Shown: positions 44,976-54,273 of the stretch, piece after piece | How positions within the stretch are numbered: position 1 is the first letter of the stretch | How the letters are laid out: every line of letters begins with the position of its first letter | Assembly (NCBI RefSeq): GCF_016785945.1 | Contig: NZ_JAEMEF010000003.1 | Span: 186,001 to 250,000 of the forward strand | DNA from: Olleya sediminilitoris | GTDB taxonomy: Bacteria > Bacteroidota > Bacteroidia > Flavobacteriales > Flavobacteriaceae | Length of the DNA: 64,000 bases | Reading direction: 5' to 3' | Notes under the pieces: model-generated | The model's input: only the letters and a program-made list of their open reading frames with translations | Databases searched by the model: none | Told to the model about the DNA's origin: nothing | Translations under genes and position numbers: made by a program

Positions 44976-45431
44976 CTATAGTAATTCTGAAACCTTACTG
45001 CAAACAAATTCTAAAAAGCGCTCGTCAGCTTCTGTAAAAGGATCAGGAGTGTTAGAGTCTATGTCTATTTGACCAATGTTTTCTCCGTTTACAAAAATAG
45101 GGATTACAATTTCTGCCTTAACAGTAATGCTACAAGCAATGTAATTATCTTGAGCAGAAACATCTGGTACCACAAAATTTTCGTTACTAACAGCAACTTG
45201 TCCGCAGATACCTTTTCCAAAAGGAATAATAGTGTGGTCTGTTGGCTCACCAACATAAGGCCCTAATTTAAGCTCGTTTTTATCTCCGTTTTTGAAGTAA
45301 AAACCAACCCAATTATAATAAGAAATGTTAGTTTCTAATAGTTGACATATTTGTAACAATTTATCATCATGAGATAAATTAGAATTAGAAACTATAGTTT
45401 CAACTTGAGGTTTTAAAGTTTCGAAAGTCAT
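44976..45431 (-). CDS. Small GAF protein of the free methionine-(R)-sulfoxide reductase type
   Basis: The 151-residue single-domain GAF protein has NWVGFYFKNG, LKLGPYVGEP, GKGICGQVA, VPDVSAQDNYIACS and IGQIDIDS, the layout of fRMsr enzymes that reduce free methionine-R-sulfoxide. Cys 76 (GICG) and catalytic-type Cys 100 (IACS) are present. The third Cys, expected about 10 residues before GICG and used as resolving Cys in the yeast enzyme, is absent (DHTIIP there). Activity may therefore be altered or absent. Confidence 0.85.
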   Translation of the reverse strand: MTFETLKPQVETIVSNSNLSHDDKLLQICQLLETNISYYNWVGFYFKNGDKNELKLGPYVGEPTDHTIIPFGKGICGQVAVSNENFVVPDVSAQDNYIACSITVKAEIVIPIFVNGENIGQIDIDSNTPDPFTEADERFLEFVCSKVSELL

Positions 45432-45510
45432 TTGTTTGAAAATTTTGGTAAAAGTATTTAAAAAGGTGTAATTTCAACCCTTAAAAAAACTTAAAGTTTA
45501 TTCTTTTTTA

Positions 45511-46053
45511 TTGAAAACGTTAATAATAAAATATAAATCTGTTATAAAATTTATACTTACTTTTTTAATAGTATATGGTGTTTTGTCTTTGGTGTATAGC
45601 TTTTATCTAGATGCGTCTAAGTCTGGACAATATTATCCGGATTTTATTACAAACCTAGTCGCTAAACAATCTGAAAACTTACTAAAAACCTTTGGGTATG
45701 AGACAAACGTCGTGCCACATCCAAATGAGCCATCCATAAAGGTGATAGTAGAAGGAAAATACTTGGCAAGAGTTATTGAAGGGTGTAATGCAGCAAGCAT
45801 TATTATTTTGTTTGTATCTTTTATTGTTGCTTTTTCTGGCAAAATAAAAACGACTATTATTTTCGCTTTAAGCGGAAGTGTATTGCTGTATGTTGTAAAT
45901 CTTATCAGGATTGTTGTCTTATCTATTGGGTTGTATCATTATCCTTGGAGGGAAGCCATATTGCATAGTGTTGTTTTTCCTGCAATAATCTACGGAATGG
46001 TATTTTTGTTATGGATGTTTTGGGTGAATCGTTTTTCAAAGATTAATCAATAA
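45511..46053 (+). CDS. xrtF: Exosortase F (XrtF)
   Basis: The 180-residue membrane protein of the exosortase family is thought to process and anchor proteins bearing a C-terminal sorting signal. The catalytic triad is visible: Cys 92 in VIEGCNAASI, Arg 133 in VNLIRI and His 152 in ILHSVVFP, each at a membrane edge. The start is the TTG at 45511, because the family N-terminus (KYKSVIKFILTFL) follows at once and no ATG is nearby. The partner gene starts one base after the stop. No target protein is recognisable in the window. Confidence 0.9.
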   Translation: MKTLIIKYKSVIKFILTFLIVYGVLSLVYSFYLDASKSGQYYPDFITNLVAKQSENLLKTFGYETNVVPHPNEPSIKVIVEGKYLARVIEGCNAASIIILFVSFIVAFSGKIKTTIIFALSGSVLLYVVNLIRIVVLSIGLYHYPWREAILHSVVFPAIIYGMVFLLWMFWVNRFSKINQ

Positions 46054-46054
46054 A

Positions 46055-46480
46055 ATGAAAAAATATTTAAAGTACATAGGTATTACTGCTTTGTTTTTTT
46101 TGTTGGCATTGGTTAGATGGTTTGAAAACGATTTGTTTTATGATCCCTATTTGTTGTTCTTTCAAAACGATTATTTGTACCTGGATTCTCCACGCCAAGA
46201 AGTCCTTAAATTAGTAGCCAACACAACACTTAGATTTGTGATAAATACTATGTTGTCAATAGCAATTTTATATCTTTTTTTTAAAGATAAAAGTGTGATT
46301 AAGTTTGCAAGTTTAGTCTATGTTTTTTCTTTTGTTATTTTAATAGCTTTATTTATGTTTTTTGTTTTAAATCCAAAACAAGAAAACTATTATTTGTTTT
46401 TTAACATCAGACGTTTTTTAATTCAGCCGATCCTATTACTATTACTATTACCTGCATTTTATTATAATAGGTTGACTTAA
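46055..46480 (+). CDS. Exosortase F system-associated membrane protein
   Basis: The 141-residue protein has about four helices: IGITALFFLLALVRWFE, TLRFVINTMLSIAILYLF, ASLVYVFSFVILIALFMFFV and LIQPILLLLLLPAFYY. It begins one base after xrtF, the constant arrangement for this pair. The function is unknown; it may help the exosortase. Terminated by a 46-base hairpin shared with groEL. Confidence 0.88.
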   Translation: MKKYLKYIGITALFFLLALVRWFENDLFYDPYLLFFQNDYLYLDSPRQEVLKLVANTTLRFVINTMLSIAILYLFFKDKSVIKFASLVYVFSFVILIALFMFFVLNPKQENYYLFFNIRRFLIQPILLLLLLPAFYYNRLT

Positions 46481-46500
46481 TTTGCTGTTCTAAATAATAT

Positions 46501-46546
46501 ATATAATAAGAAAGCCTCAACATGTGTTGAGGCTTTCTTATTATAT
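46501..46546. terminator. Bidirectional terminator (exosortase pair / groEL)
   Basis: Two 22-base arms (46501-46522 and 46525-46546) match perfectly around a 2-base centre. The core AAAGCCTCAACA is the usual GC-rich terminator stem, extended by AT pairs. It lies between the convergent genes. Confidence 0.85.
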
Positions 46547-46562
46547 TAAGAGTGATAGTGTA

Positions 46563-48218
<1,656 letters not shown>

Positions 48219-48277
48219 TTAAGCACTAGGCTTAACTAAATTTTGTTTGTATTAATTGTAGTTAAACTAATAGTTAT

Positions 48278-48556
48278 TTAGATTATAGCCATGATGTCAT
48301 CTTCGCGCATCATTAAGTAAGCTTTACCATCTAGCTTAATCTCAGAACCAGAATATTGTCCGTAAAGTACTTTGTCTCCAATTTTAACGGTCAATGGTTC
48401 GTCTTTTTTTCCGTTTCCAACAGCAACAATAGTTCCTTTGTGTTGCTTTTCTTGAGCTGTATCTGGTATGTATAAACCAGAAGCTGTTTGTGTTTCGGCA
48501 GGAAGTGCTTCTACTAGCACACGATCTGCAAGTGGTTTAATGTTTAATTTACTCAT
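48278..48556 (-). CDS. groS: Co-chaperonin GroES (10 kDa)
   Basis: The 92-residue protein has INIKPLADRVLVEALPAE-type N-terminus, the mobile loop TQTASGLYIPDTAQEK and GDKVLYGQYSGSEIKLDG. It forms the lid of the GroEL chamber. It is the first gene of groESL, and a -24/-12-like sequence lies 43 bases upstream of its start. Confidence 0.97.
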   Translation of the reverse strand: MSKLNIKPLADRVLVEALPAETQTASGLYIPDTAQEKQHKGTIVAVGNGKKDEPLTVKIGDKVLYGQYSGSEIKLDGKAYLMMREDDIMAII

Positions 48557-48596
48557 AATATATAGGTTTAATTAATTTAAAAATTTGAATTATTAT

Positions 48597-48614
48597 AAGC
48601 TAAAAATGTGCCAA
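48597..48614 (-). promoter_or_regulatory. Candidate sigma-54 (-24/-12) promoter of groESL
   Basis: On the minus strand, TTGGCACATTTTTAGCTT has GG and GC separated by exactly ten bases. It fits the sigma-54 consensus (YTGGCACGNNNNTTGCW) except for G to A after GGCAC and TAGC for TTGC. The GC lies 43 bases before the groES ATG, giving a leader of about 30 bases. No TAnnTTTG box is visible in this gap. Confidence 0.5.
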
Positions 48615-48643
48615 CAGATATGGACTGACAAACTTTCAGAAAT

Positions 48644-48680
48644 AAAAAATGCCAACTGTAAAAGTTGGCATTTTTTTTAA
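48644..48680 (-). terminator. Terminator of secG
   Basis: AAAAAATGCCAACT (48644-48657) pairs perfectly with AGTTGGCATTTTTT (48663-48676). It has A and T runs on either side and lies just after the secG stop on the minus strand. Confidence 0.85.
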
Positions 48681-48697
48681 TTTTTTATTATTTAGAA

Positions 48698-49054
48698 TTA
48701 TTCTCCAGTTGTAGGCTCTATTACTTTAGTTGCCTCATCTGTTATTGGAGCAGGAGCAGTAGGTGTTGGTAACTCGATTGAATCACTTTCTAAAATTTTT
48801 GATTCGTTAGCTACACCATTTTTGTCAATTCCTAAACTTGATGCTAAAATTAATACAAGTAAGATTGTTGCTAAAGTCCAAGTACTTTTATCTAAAAAGT
48901 CTGTTGTTTTTTTAACACCACCTAATTGCTGTGTTCCACCACCTCCGAAAGAAGATGATAATCCACCACCTTTAGGATTTTGTACCATAATTACTACTAT
49001 TAGTAAAAATGCTACTACTACGATTAAGAATAAAAAGATTGCAAATGTGCTCAT
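48698..49054 (-). CDS. secG: Preprotein translocase subunit SecG
   Basis: The 118-residue protein has two membrane helices (FAIFLFLIVVVAFLLIVVIM and LATILLVLILASSLG) around the conserved loop VQNPKGGGLSSSFGGG, which is diagnostic of SecG. It supports SecYEG-mediated export. I start it at ATG 49054, where the family sequence MSTFAIFLFL begins; the longer frame adds 21 residues unlike SecG. It is the last gene of the miaB operon. Confidence 0.94.
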   Translation of the reverse strand: MSTFAIFLFLIVVVAFLLIVVIMVQNPKGGGLSSSFGGGGTQQLGGVKKTTDFLDKSTWTLATILLVLILASSLGIDKNGVANESKILESDSIELPTPTAPAPITDEATKVIEPTTGE

Positions 49055-49067
49055 TATATTATAGTAT

Positions 49068-49964
49068 TTAGTCTTGTAATTTTTGTATTGCTTTAATTTG
49101 GTCTGCAAAGAAACCACTTTTTTCTGGATATTTCAAACTTAATATTTTATAAGATTGAATTGCTTTTTTATAGTTTTTTTGTTCTACATAAATACGAGCT
49201 AAAGTTTCTGTCATTAAAACCTCAGGCTGTATCATCTGTGCTTTAGCTATATTGTGTGAGGATACTTTTGTTTTTTTAGCTTCAAGTTTTGGGTTTTCGA
49301 TTATAAATTTATCTATTAATTCAAATTTTTTAGCACGTTCTTTACTTGTGGTATCCTCAATTGGTGTTGAAGTTTCCCTTTGAATAGGTTTTAGTTTTGA
49401 TAAACTTAACCACTCATTAAAACTGTGCGTTTCATTTCTATCAAATTCTAATGGTTTTCCTATTTTTAATATGGTTTCTGCTTCAACTTTTTCTGAATCT
49501 ATAGTATCCGTTTTGGATTGCTCAACTACAGGTTTTTTTTCTGTTTTAACTTCAGATTTGGGTTGAAATAAATCTGGGTTTAAAGTTTGTTTAGTAGTTT
49601 CGATTTGAATATTTAATGCATCTTTTACTGATTGATTTGTGTTATCAGTCATGTCTTCTGCAAAAACATCTAAACTATTTATGTAGGCTGAGTTTTGTTT
49701 TATGTATTCTGAAATTTCGTTTTGATTAAAGACTTCTGAAGTTATAAAATCAAACAATATACTTCTATCTGTTGTATATGCTGCTGTTACTTTTAATGCC
49801 TGATTGTATTTAAAACTGTCTTTGTTTTTTAAACCTTTAAGAAATAGCGCTCTTGCTGATTGAAAATACGGAAACTCCTCTAGAATAGTTTCTAGATTGT
49901 TAGTTTGATTTGCTGTTACAAGCTGAGGTTGTTGGAGTATATTTGTTAATTCTAGGCTTGTCAT
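49068..49964 (-). CDS. TPR-like protein of unknown function
   Basis: The 298-residue soluble protein is rich in Lys, Glu and Thr in the middle. One tetratricopeptide unit is visible at the C-terminus (RIYVEQKNYKKAIQSYKILSL), and the N-terminal part is helical (LETILEEFPYFQSARALFLKG). There is no signal peptide. It lies between lptE and secG, 13 and 3 bases from its neighbours, so it probably acts in or with envelope assembly, but that is only context. Confidence 0.75.
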   Translation of the reverse strand: MTSLELTNILQQPQLVTANQTNNLETILEEFPYFQSARALFLKGLKNKDSFKYNQALKVTAAYTTDRSILFDFITSEVFNQNEISEYIKQNSAYINSLDVFAEDMTDNTNQSVKDALNIQIETTKQTLNPDLFQPKSEVKTEKKPVVEQSKTDTIDSEKVEAETILKIGKPLEFDRNETHSFNEWLSLSKLKPIQRETSTPIEDTTSKERAKKFELIDKFIIENPKLEAKKTKVSSHNIAKAQMIQPEVLMTETLARIYVEQKNYKKAIQSYKILSLKYPEKSGFFADQIKAIQKLQD

Positions 49965-49967
49965 TGG

Positions 49968-50471
49968 TTACCAGTTTGCTAATGAGGCATTAAATATGTC
50001 TTGTGTTAAACGCTCAAAAATCTCCTCGTAAGCCACAGTTTTTGTGGTTCCTGATAATAATTCAGTACCTGTATAATCATAGAAAAAAGAGAATGATTTT
50101 TCAAAGTCTTTTTCTGGTTCTTTTTTATTGTAAAATCTAACTTTTACACCAATGGTTAGTCTGTTTTGTGCTGCTGTACTATTTGCTGTTGCAGTAGTTG
50201 GTGATATACGGTATTGTGTAATTTCTCCTTCATAGACTAAATCTCCATTTGAGTTAACAAGGTCTAAACTGGTTTGATTTTGTATTAAATCTTGTAAGGC
50301 TCTAGTAAAGTCTAAATCTAAACCTGGATCTATTAATGTTGCGGTATTTTGAAAGTAGTTAACTTGATAGCTTGTTGCAGACCCTGTATCAGCACCTGTA
50401 AAAGAGTATGCACCACAACTTAATATTGTTATAGTAATACAAAGGAATAATATGTTTTTAATGTATTTCAT
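49968..50471 (-). CDS. lptE: LptE-like LPS-assembly lipoprotein
   Basis: The 167-residue lipoprotein has a signal ending TILSCGAYSF (lipid Cys 19). The fold pattern (FQNTATLIDPGLDLDFTRAL, YRISPTTATANS, RLTIGVKVRFYN) corresponds to LptE-type proteins that plug the LptD barrel and help deliver LPS to the outer leaflet. lptD is not in the window. It follows the sigma-54 activator gene after 30 bases. Confidence 0.8.
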   Translation of the reverse strand: MKYIKNILFLCITITILSCGAYSFTGADTGSATSYQVNYFQNTATLIDPGLDLDFTRALQDLIQNQTSLDLVNSNGDLVYEGEITQYRISPTTATANSTAAQNRLTIGVKVRFYNKKEPEKDFEKSFSFFYDYTGTELLSGTTKTVAYEEIFERLTQDIFNASLANW

Positions 50472-50501
50472 TTATGTTTTGTTTAAAATAACAACGTTGT
50501 A

Positions 50502-51767
50502 TTACAAATCAAATTGTTTAATTTTTCTGTAAAGGGTACGTTCACTAATCCCTAATTCTTCTGCTGCTAATTTTCTTTTTCCGTTATGACGTTCTAAAGA
50601 TTTTTTGATTAGTTCTAATTCTTTATCGTGCAAGGATAGCGTTTCTTCTTCTTCAATTTCTTCAGCAAAATGGTATTTGTCTTCAGCATTATCTGTTATT
50701 GCAGAGGTGTTATTTGCATTTTGAGGTATGGATAATACTTCCATATCTTCTATGTGCTCTTCAAACTCGGTGTCGCTTTCATTTTCGCCATATATTTTCT
50801 GAATTAATGTTTCGTTATTTTTTTTAACGTCATTAGCGTTACCGCTTTTCATTAATTCCATGGTTAGCTTTTTTAAATCATTTAAATCAGCTTTCATGTC
50901 AAATAAGACTTTGTACAATATTTCGCGCTCGCTACTAAAATCACTTTCGGATTTAGTCGAATTTATAACAGCTGGAAGGTTGCTTCCGCTTGGTAAATAG
51001 CCATGTAGAGTAGTAGCGTTTATGGTTCTGTTTTGTTCTAAAACAGACACTTGCTCTGCAACGTTACGTAGCTGTCTTATATTTCCGCTCCAGCGATATT
51101 TTAATAATAACTGTATAGCATCATCAGTCAATTTTATGGTTGGCATTTTGTACTTTAATGCAAAGTCACTAGCAAATTTTCTGAATAGAATATGAATATC
51201 CTCTTGACGCTCTCTTAAAGGAGGAAGGTTTATATCTACTGTGCTTAAACGATAGTAAAGATCTTCTCTAAATTTTTCTTTTTTAATAGCTTCAAACATA
51301 TTAACGTTTGTTGCTGCTACTATACGTACGTTTGTTTTTTGAACTTTACTGGATCCAACCTTTATAAATTCGCCATTTTCTAAAACACGTAATAAGCGTA
51401 CTTGTGTGGTTAGTGGAAGTTCTCCAACTTCATCTAAAAAAATGGTTCCACCATCTGCAACTTCAAAATAACCACTTCTGGTAGCAGTTGCACCAGTAAA
51501 GGCTCCTTTTTCGTGACCAAAAAGTTCGCTATCTATAGTTCCTTCTGGTATTGCACCACAGTTAACAGCAATGTATTTACCATGTTTGCGATGAGAAAGT
51601 TGATGGATTATTTTTGGAATACTCTCTTTACCAACACCACTTTCTCCTGTTACCAATACAGATATATCAGTAGGAGAGACTTGCATTGCTTTTTCGATAG
51701 CACGATTTAAAGCATGACTATTTCCTATAATACCAAAACGTTGTTTTATAGATTGTATTGATTCCAT
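50502..51767 (-). CDS. Sigma-54-dependent transcriptional activator without receiver domain
   Basis: The 421-residue protein begins directly with the AAA+ domain: Walker A GESGVGKE (41-48), the GAFTGA loop (88-93) that contacts sigma-54, Walker B GGTIFLDEVGELP and RIVAATNVN. After a linker of about 130 residues rich in acidic residues, a Fis-type helix-turn-helix ends the protein (AAEELGISERTLYRKIKQFD). A receiver, GAF or PAS input domain is missing, so it should be constitutively active or controlled by amount or partners. It lies in an envelope-related operon between a lipoprotein and lptE. Confidence 0.93.
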   Translation of the reverse strand: MESIQSIKQRFGIIGNSHALNRAIEKAMQVSPTDISVLVTGESGVGKESIPKIIHQLSHRKHGKYIAVNCGAIPEGTIDSELFGHEKGAFTGATATRSGYFEVADGGTIFLDEVGELPLTTQVRLLRVLENGEFIKVGSSKVQKTNVRIVAATNVNMFEAIKKEKFREDLYYRLSTVDINLPPLRERQEDIHILFRKFASDFALKYKMPTIKLTDDAIQLLLKYRWSGNIRQLRNVAEQVSVLEQNRTINATTLHGYLPSGSNLPAVINSTKSESDFSSEREILYKVLFDMKADLNDLKKLTMELMKSGNANDVKKNNETLIQKIYGENESDTEFEEHIEDMEVLSIPQNANNTSAITDNAEDKYHFAEEIEEEETLSLHDKELELIKKSLERHNGKRKLAAEELGISERTLYRKIKQFDL

Positions 51768-51768
51768 G

Positions 51769-52665
51769 TTAGTTAACGTAATTAAAGTTTTCGTTATGAG
51801 TGGCTTCTATACCTTCGTTGGTAAAAGTTCCGCTTCTGCTTAATATACGGTTTTCTGTATCATAAGTCATAGTAAAATTAACTGTTGTTGCTTCTGAAGA
51901 AACATTTATCCAATTGTTTGTACTGTGAAATTGTACAATAGCAGGTCCAGCTTCAGCTTCATAATCATCATCTAAAATTGTTAACCAATATTGATCACTA
52001 AAACCATCTTTTAAAGGGTTGGTAAAAGTATCGTAACCATAGATTGTATTGTTATTAAGCTCACCTGATGTGATTACAGAAATACAATTACCATTTGTGT
52101 CATATACTAGGTTTTCTATTTGAATACTTTCACCATCTTCAAAAGACTCTTTTGTGATTAGTCTTCCTAAATTATCTGTAGTATAAACTGTAGTTACTGG
52201 ATTTCCGTCTTGAGTTTTAGTTATAGAATTACCTGATATTGTAAAATTATAAGTGTAGTCCTCAGTATCGTCTGTTAAATCATTAAAATTAATTTGAGAG
52301 ATGTTGCTACCTGTTGAGTATGTTATGCTAGTTTGGCTAATTGGTGTATCACCTTCAAAACTTTGTGCATTTAAAATTTTACCACTACTATCTCTGTTAA
52401 TAATTCCTGAGGTATAAAACGGAACATTTGAAAAGATAGTTTCTACATCTAAGGTAGATACTTTATTGTTAGTGTTAAAGCTAAAATCAGTATTGATATT
52501 TACAGGTCCAAAAAAAATAATTTCTGTATCTACGTCAAATGTATAATTAGTTAGTTGTACGTTATTACTTGTGGTATTGTCTGCTAGTTCAAAACCTTCC
52601 AGAGTTTCATTGTTACAAGATGTAATCAATGTAACGGTTAGCAATATTAGTAATGTTTTTTTCAT
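51769..52665 (-). CDS. Lipoprotein of unknown function
   Basis: The 298-residue product has a lipoprotein signal ending LITSCNNE (lipid Cys 17). The mature part is Asn, Thr and Ser-rich, with successive beta-hairpin motifs such as YTTDNLGRLITKESFEDGE and YDTNGNCISVITSGE, reminiscent of YD/RHS-type repeats. It should be a beta-rich surface or periplasmic protein. It sits 7 bases after miaB and 1 base before the activator gene, hence on the same transcript. Confidence 0.75.
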   Translation of the reverse strand: MKKTLLILLTVTLITSCNNETLEGFELADNTTSNNVQLTNYTFDVDTEIIFFGPVNINTDFSFNTNNKVSTLDVETIFSNVPFYTSGIINRDSSGKILNAQSFEGDTPISQTSITYSTGSNISQINFNDLTDDTEDYTYNFTISGNSITKTQDGNPVTTVYTTDNLGRLITKESFEDGESIQIENLVYDTNGNCISVITSGELNNNTIYGYDTFTNPLKDGFSDQYWLTILDDDYEAEAGPAIVQFHSTNNWINVSSEATTVNFTMTYDTENRILSRSGTFTNEGIEATHNENFNYVN

Positions 52666-52672
52666 AATCTGA

Positions 52673-54118
52673 TTAGTTGTTTTTAGATAGTCCTACTGCC
52701 TCACCTATTAACGTAGCTTTTGTACAGTCTGTTATCTTTACATTTACAAAATCTCCAATTTTAAAATCACCTTTAGGGAATACGGCTACTATATTATGTT
52801 GTGTACGACCAGACCATTGTTGATCAGATTTTTTTGATTGTTTTTCTACTAAAACTTCCACAGTTGTATTTAAAAATTGTCTAGTTCTAAATTCACTATG
52901 TTTTAATTGAAGTGCTATAATTTCGCTTAAACGTCTGCTTTTAGTTGATTCTGGTATGTCATCTTCAAATTTACGTTCAGCTAAAGTACCAGGTCTTTCA
53001 GAGTAGGTAAACATATAACCAAAATTATATTTTACATATTCCATTAAGCTTAATGTATCTTGATGGTCTTGCTCAGTTTCAGTTGGAAAACCAGCAATCA
53101 TATCCTGACTTATTGCACAACCAGGAATTATTGTTTTAATATTATCTATTAAAGTAAAATACTCTTCACGAGTATGTAAACGATTCATAGCTTTAAGTAC
53201 TCTATCACTTCCGCTTTGTACAGGTAAGTGTATATGGTTACAGATGTTGTCAAATTTAGCCATGGTTTTTATAACCTCTAGATGCATGTCTTGAGGGTTT
53301 GATGTGCTAAATCTAATACGCATTTTAGGTTGTGCTTTAGCGCATAACTCTAAAAGTTTGGCAAAGTCAGTTGCTGTAGCTTTTTCAAAATCTGAAGCTT
53401 TTTCAAAATCTTTTTTTAAGCCACCACCATACCAAAGGTAGCTATCTACATTTTGTCCTAGTAAGGTGATTTCTTTGTAACCTTTATTCCATAGGTCATT
53501 AACTTCTTCAATAATACTTTGTGGATCACGACTACGCTCTCTACCTCTTGTAAAAGGAACAACACAAAAGGTACACATATTGTCACAACCTCTAGTTATA
53601 GATACAAAAGCGGTAACTCCGTTAGTGTTTAGTCTAACAGGAGCAATGTCTCCATAAGTTTCTTCTTTAGATAATATAACGTTAATTGCATCGCGACCTT
53701 CGTCTACTTCAGCAATTAAATTTGGTAAATCTTTATAGGCATCTGGACCTACTACAAGGTCTACTATTTTTTCTTCTTCTAAAAATTTGCTTTTTAAACG
53801 TTCAGCCATGCAACCCAAAACACCAACTTTCATTTTTGGATTGGTACGTTTTACAGCATTGTATTTCTCTAAACGTTTTCTAACAGTTTGTTCAGCCTTA
53901 TCACGAATAGAGCAGGTGTTTACCAATACTAAATCTGCTTCTTCAAGACTTTGTGTGGTATTAAAACCTTCGTTTTGTAATATTGAGGCAACAATCTCAC
54001 TATCACTAAAATTCATAGAACAACCATAACTTTCAATAAAAAGTTTTTTGGTGTTTTCTTTTTTTTGAGGGATAACTAATGTTTCGCCTTGTTTGTTTTC
54101 GTCTATTGTCTTTTCCAT
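52673..54118 (-). CDS. miaB: tRNA-i6A37 methylthiotransferase MiaB
   Basis: Adds the methylthio group to isopentenyl-A37 of tRNAs, using radical SAM chemistry and two Fe-S clusters. The 481-residue protein has the N-terminal Cys ligands ESYGCSMN, VNTCSIRDKA and LGCMAERL. The radical-SAM cluster is GCDNMCTFCVVPFTRGRERS, and GFPTETEQDHQDTL and a C-terminal TRAM domain follow. It leads the operon to secG and has the best promoter in the window 35 bases upstream. Confidence 0.96.
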   Translation of the reverse strand: MEKTIDENKQGETLVIPQKKENTKKLFIESYGCSMNFSDSEIVASILQNEGFNTTQSLEEADLVLVNTCSIRDKAEQTVRKRLEKYNAVKRTNPKMKVGVLGCMAERLKSKFLEEEKIVDLVVGPDAYKDLPNLIAEVDEGRDAINVILSKEETYGDIAPVRLNTNGVTAFVSITRGCDNMCTFCVVPFTRGRERSRDPQSIIEEVNDLWNKGYKEITLLGQNVDSYLWYGGGLKKDFEKASDFEKATATDFAKLLELCAKAQPKMRIRFSTSNPQDMHLEVIKTMAKFDNICNHIHLPVQSGSDRVLKAMNRLHTREEYFTLIDNIKTIIPGCAISQDMIAGFPTETEQDHQDTLSLMEYVKYNFGYMFTYSERPGTLAERKFEDDIPESTKSRRLSEIIALQLKHSEFRTRQFLNTTVEVLVEKQSKKSDQQWSGRTQHNIVAVFPKGDFKIGDFVNVKITDCTKATLIGEAVGLSKNN

Positions 54119-54153
54119 AAATGTGTTGAAATCACTAACCTCTAATGAGTACG

Positions 54154-54184
54154 CAAAGATAGGATTATTTTAAAATTATGACAA
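54154..54184 (-). promoter_or_regulatory. Promoter of the miaB operon
   Basis: On the minus strand TTG (54184-54182), a 20-base spacer and TATCTTTG (54161-54154) fit the flavobacterial TTG/TAnnTTTG promoter exactly. The leader to the miaB ATG would be about 30 bases. Confidence 0.75.
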
Positions 54185-54246
54185 TCTGACAGACCTTAAA
54201 TTTAACCTAAAAGTTATAAAATTAGGAAGATAAATTTTTTTTGATA

Positions 54247-54254
54247 TACCTTTG
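54247..54254 (+). promoter_or_regulatory. -7 box (TACCTTTG) for topA
   Basis: Exact TAnnTTTG match 19 bases before the chosen topA ATG. The TTG at 54241 from which a longer frame could start lies before it and would be outside the transcript. Confidence 0.65.
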
Positions 54255-54273
54255 TGCTCATAAAAATCGAAGA

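Noticed and set aside
48560-48600. E. coli-like TATAAT sequence before groES
   Set aside because: No -35 at a suitable distance, and such AT strings are common here; flavobacterial sigma factors use TAnnTTTG.
48557-48643. CIRCE (HrcA operator) before groES
   Set aside because: The inverted repeat TTAGCACTC-N9-GAGTGCTAA is not present.
49055-49117. Upstream start adding 21 residues to SecG
   Set aside because: The added basic segment is unlike SecG and overlaps the end of the preceding gene; the family start MSTFAIF is at 49054.
54241-54273. Upstream TTG start of topA
   Set aside because: It precedes the TACCTTTG -7 box and adds residues not found in TopA proteins.
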